Of a stretch of 64,000 nucleotides of DNA, positions 61,607 to 64,000 are shown piece after piece. The stretch covers positions 46,623,662 through 46,687,661 of the forward strand of contig JALGQZ010000001.1 of assembly GCA_023105745.1 (NCBI GenBank). Reading direction: 5' to 3'. The translations under genes were made by a program, and so were the position numbers. A model generated the notes under the pieces. It was given only the letters and a program-made list of their open reading frames with translations. It did not search any database and was not told the origin of the DNA. How positions within the stretch are numbered: the first letter of the stretch is position 1; the number at the start of each line of letters is the position of its first letter. The DNA is from Austropuccinia psidii (Eukaryota; Basidiomycota; Pucciniomycetes; Pucciniales; Sphaerophragmiaceae).

Positions 61607-62731
61607 GGGTGTTGGTAAACACACGTAAGCCCTTACATGTTTTTACCATAAACTTACGTGTTTTTACCAAATTATGGCCAAAACACGTAAGTAACCTAAT
61701 TTTTTTATAAAAATTCCTCAGGCTCATTTTTGAGAATTTTTAACATTTTTTTTTGCCATATTTTTTCCAACATGGGATGTGAAGGTCCCCAAATTTTTTC
61801 AATTTTTTTTCCCAATTTTTCTATTTTGGGCAATTTGGTAAAATGGCCCATTCTTTTGAAAAAATTCATTAAAAATGTTCCCACTTATGAATTTCAATAT
61901 TTTTTCTTTAAAATGAAGGTGAGAATGTTGAGAATAATAAACCAGAAGCCCAACATTTTGGTATTTGTTTTGCAAGAACATTTGTAGGCCCAAAAAGTCC
62001 ATGTTTTTTTATGTTTTTTTGTTCATGTTTGTAATTCAATTGAAAATGCCATTTATGACATAAATTGAATTCAAAATGTAATTTATGATGGGTGGAAGTT
62101 AAAGTTTGATTTTTGGCATTAACAGTGCCATTTATCACATCAAAAGTGCCATAAATGGCATCACTAATTACATAATAATGCCATAAATGGCATCAAGAAT
62201 GACATACAGATGCCATTTATGGCCAGAAAATTGGCATAAATGGCATTACAGAAATGCCATAAATTGAATTTAATGGCCTTAAAAATGGCATGTATGGCCT
62301 TAACATTGGCCTTAAAAATGGAATTAATGGCCTTAACTATAACATAAATGACATCAAAAATGCCATTTATGGAATCAAAAATTCCATTTGTGGCATTACA
62401 TATATGGAATTAACAATGTCATTTATGGTGTTACATAAATGGCATTATGCCATTTATGGCATTAATGGCATCAGAAATGTTTCAGTTTTGATGCCACAAA
62501 TGGCATTGTTGATGCCATAAATGGCATTAATGGCATCAATAATATTTCATTGATAATGCCATTAATGGCACTGTTAATGCCATTTATGGCATTAATGGCA
62601 TCAGAAATATTTCATTGATAATGCCACAAATGGCATTAATTGCATCATAAATGCGATAAATAGCCATATTTCATCTAAAAACCATCCCTTATGTGTTTTT
62701 ACCATGAAATTACGTGTTTTTACCAATACCC
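61607..62731. mobile_element. MITE-like element with 8-bp target duplication
   Basis: 1125 bp with terminal inverted repeats GGGTGTTGGTAAACACACGT at the left and, reverse-complemented from the right, GGGTATTGGTAAAAACACGT. It is flanked by TATAAATA (61599-61606 and 62732-62739). An 8-bp duplication is typical of hAT transposons, but the tips do not match the usual hAT consensus. It has no transposase. Subterminal TTACGTGTTTTTACC motifs lie near both ends, and the interior is an array of ATGCCAT/ATGGCAT palindromes. Confidence 0.85.
62060..62680. repeat. Palindromic ATGCCATTTATGGCAT array
   Basis: Dozens of GGCAT and ATGCC words, often joined as ATGCCATTTATGGC or ATGGCATTAATGGCAT, at irregular spacing. 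It lies inside the MITE-like element. The open frame at 62290-62520 is a by-product of the repeat. Confidence 0.85.
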
Positions 62732-62790
62732 TATAAATATTACTTCTATTAATATATAGCTTTGATATTAGTAATATTATTGTTATAAAT

Positions 62791-64000
62791 TGCGAGCCTT
62801 AGAGGTAATTTCATATACCCAAAAGACCACAAATACAAAAATAACATATTAATATAAATAAAATAAATTTATTTATATTATTAAAATCAAAATCAAAATA
62901 TAAATATAAAATTATATTAAAAATAAAAAAATTAATTACAATTTAAAAATAAAAATACATTAAATTTTGTAAGTGTAAAATTACATTTATACTTGAAAAA
63001 ATTAAGTAAAAATGAAATTTTGACAAAATTGTGAAAAAAATAAATAAATTTTGAAAAAAGTTAAATAAAAATTATTATAACTTTTTATCCAATAAATAAA
63101 CGTAGAAAATTTATTTCACCATTGGATTCCTCATAAAAAATCAAGTGGGGTTACCTCTGAGTGAAATTCTTGTAACTCAACTCTAAATAAGCTTAAACTA
63201 AGTTTTTAGTATTTTAAATACAAAAGTTGAAAATCCTCAAAACTTTGATTTAATTCACACCAAATGTGGTGTTAACCATCAATTTTTGTGTTAAAATTGA
63301 GGTGTTGTGTTTAGTTTAGAAGTTATGAGGAATTGAAGTATTTTCAATTGAATTCAATTGAAATGTCAAAATGTGCGCGTGTATTACATAAGTGAACTTT
63401 GATTTACATATGAGGTGTCAATTATTACTGTATTGTACTGTACAATTGAATTGAATTACATATATAAATCATAAGTATAATACATGATGAGGAATTAAAG
63501 GAAAAATAAATTGGAAAGATTAAATTTGGGGGGGAAAAGGAAATCCAGCTCTAAGGGGGAGCTAGACCCCCAAAATCCTTGCTGACAGGCGTGGGATGTC
63601 AAAATTCACGCAAAAGTTCATCACTTTTGGCCTGGAATTGAGTTACAGGGTCTGTGGACTCAATTGATGATGAGGTTTTGATACCAACTGGGGTAGTTTT
63701 AGCTGTTTCCAAGAGGGTAAAGCTACCCTTAAGATAAAACAATAATAGTAAAAACAGTTTTAACTGGTTTCTACGCCTCTGACACACATTCTGAAGTGTT
63801 TTGAAGGCTCTAGGCCTGGTATTGCTATAGTAATGGCTGATTTAAGGGTCTAAAATGGCTAAAAATGGCTTAAACCAGCCCTTTTTGGTCTAAACCAGCG
63901 TTCAATGATGCCATAATTGGCTTTTCTGTTGTCAGACTGTTTTTCACGACTGACAAGAGTAAATTTTACTTTTGGAGTAAGAGAATTGATGGCTATAAAA
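62791..64000 (+). repeat. Family-2-type LTR, cut by the window edge
   Basis: It starts TGCGAGCCTTAGAGGTAATT and matches the family 2 LTRs at 15077 and 23267 base for base over most of its length (first ~1210 of ~1810 bases). Whether it is a solo LTR or the 5' LTR of a full element lies outside the window. Confidence 0.9.

Larger units (their letters stand above)
57514..62790 (+). mobile_element. Family-3-type LTR, heavily interrupted
   Basis: It starts TGTGAGCCTTTTAGATATGA like the family 3 LTR and aligns with it in pieces: 57514-57699, 59656-59845, 60485-61606 and 62732-62790. Three later insertions lie between these pieces. A family-2-type LTR truncates it at 62791 before its own 3' end. 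No polypurine tract precedes it, so it was a solo LTR or a 5' LTR. Confidence 0.8.

Noticed and set aside
62290..62520. 76-codon open frame inside the MITE-like element
   Set aside because: Made entirely of the ATGGCAT repeat words; no coding character.
62060..62680. CRISPR array
   Set aside because: Repeats are short palindromes without regular length or unique spacers, and the genome is eukaryotic.

Overview
This window looks like part of a large, AT-rich, transposon-packed basidiomycete genome, most likely a rust fungus (Pucciniales). That inference rests on two short-intron fungal housekeeping genes surrounded by nested Ty3/Gypsy (Metaviridae) LTR retrotransposons, most carrying a C-terminal chromodomain. 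The species cannot be fixed from the sequence alone.

Layout. 1-4138: AT-rich non-coding DNA. 4139-4610: end of an old LTR. 4611-25306: a Russian-doll nest. An old Gypsy copy (called G4 here) is split first by a 9.2-kb chromovirus (family 1, 4754-13957, target duplication AGTAG) and then by a 10.0-kb Gypsy element (family 2, 15077-25091, target duplication AAAGT). G4 stops at 25306 against another repeat (D). 25307-37340: decayed pieces, namely D repeats, a second chromovirus copy (27705-30766), an unrecognised minus-strand coding relic split by a solo LTR (31238-33160, target duplication GGGGA), and the 3' end of a third chromovirus copy (LTR 36601-37340). 37341-43276: a gene island with cytosolic asparaginyl-tRNA synthetase (minus strand, 8 exons) and ITP/XTP pyrophosphatase HAM1/ITPA (plus strand, 8 exons), arranged head to head. 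43881-57513: another degenerate Gypsy 3' half and an unrecognised coding relic, the latter split by a 10.6-kb element (family 3, 45903-56497, target duplication GGTAA). 57514-64000: a family-3-type LTR used repeatedly as a landing site. It holds a solo LTR (target duplication TTCCC), a 639-bp insert (AGAAT), a 1.1-kb MITE-like inverted-repeat element (TATAAATA), and at its right edge a family-2-type LTR that runs off the window.

The two host genes are unlinked in function (protein synthesis; nucleotide-pool sanitation) but appear to share one 0.75-kb divergent promoter region. Everything else is selfish DNA in different states of decay. The features most worth following are in the retrotransposons. 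Family 1 shows a Tf1-like self-priming signal, paired hairpins at the predicted transcript start, and a complete -1 ribosomal frameshift signal between gag and pol. Families 2 and 3 share an apparently spliced extra ORF ahead of the capsid gene. Family 3 keeps pol almost open while its gag is broken and its integrase has lost the catalytic glutamate.
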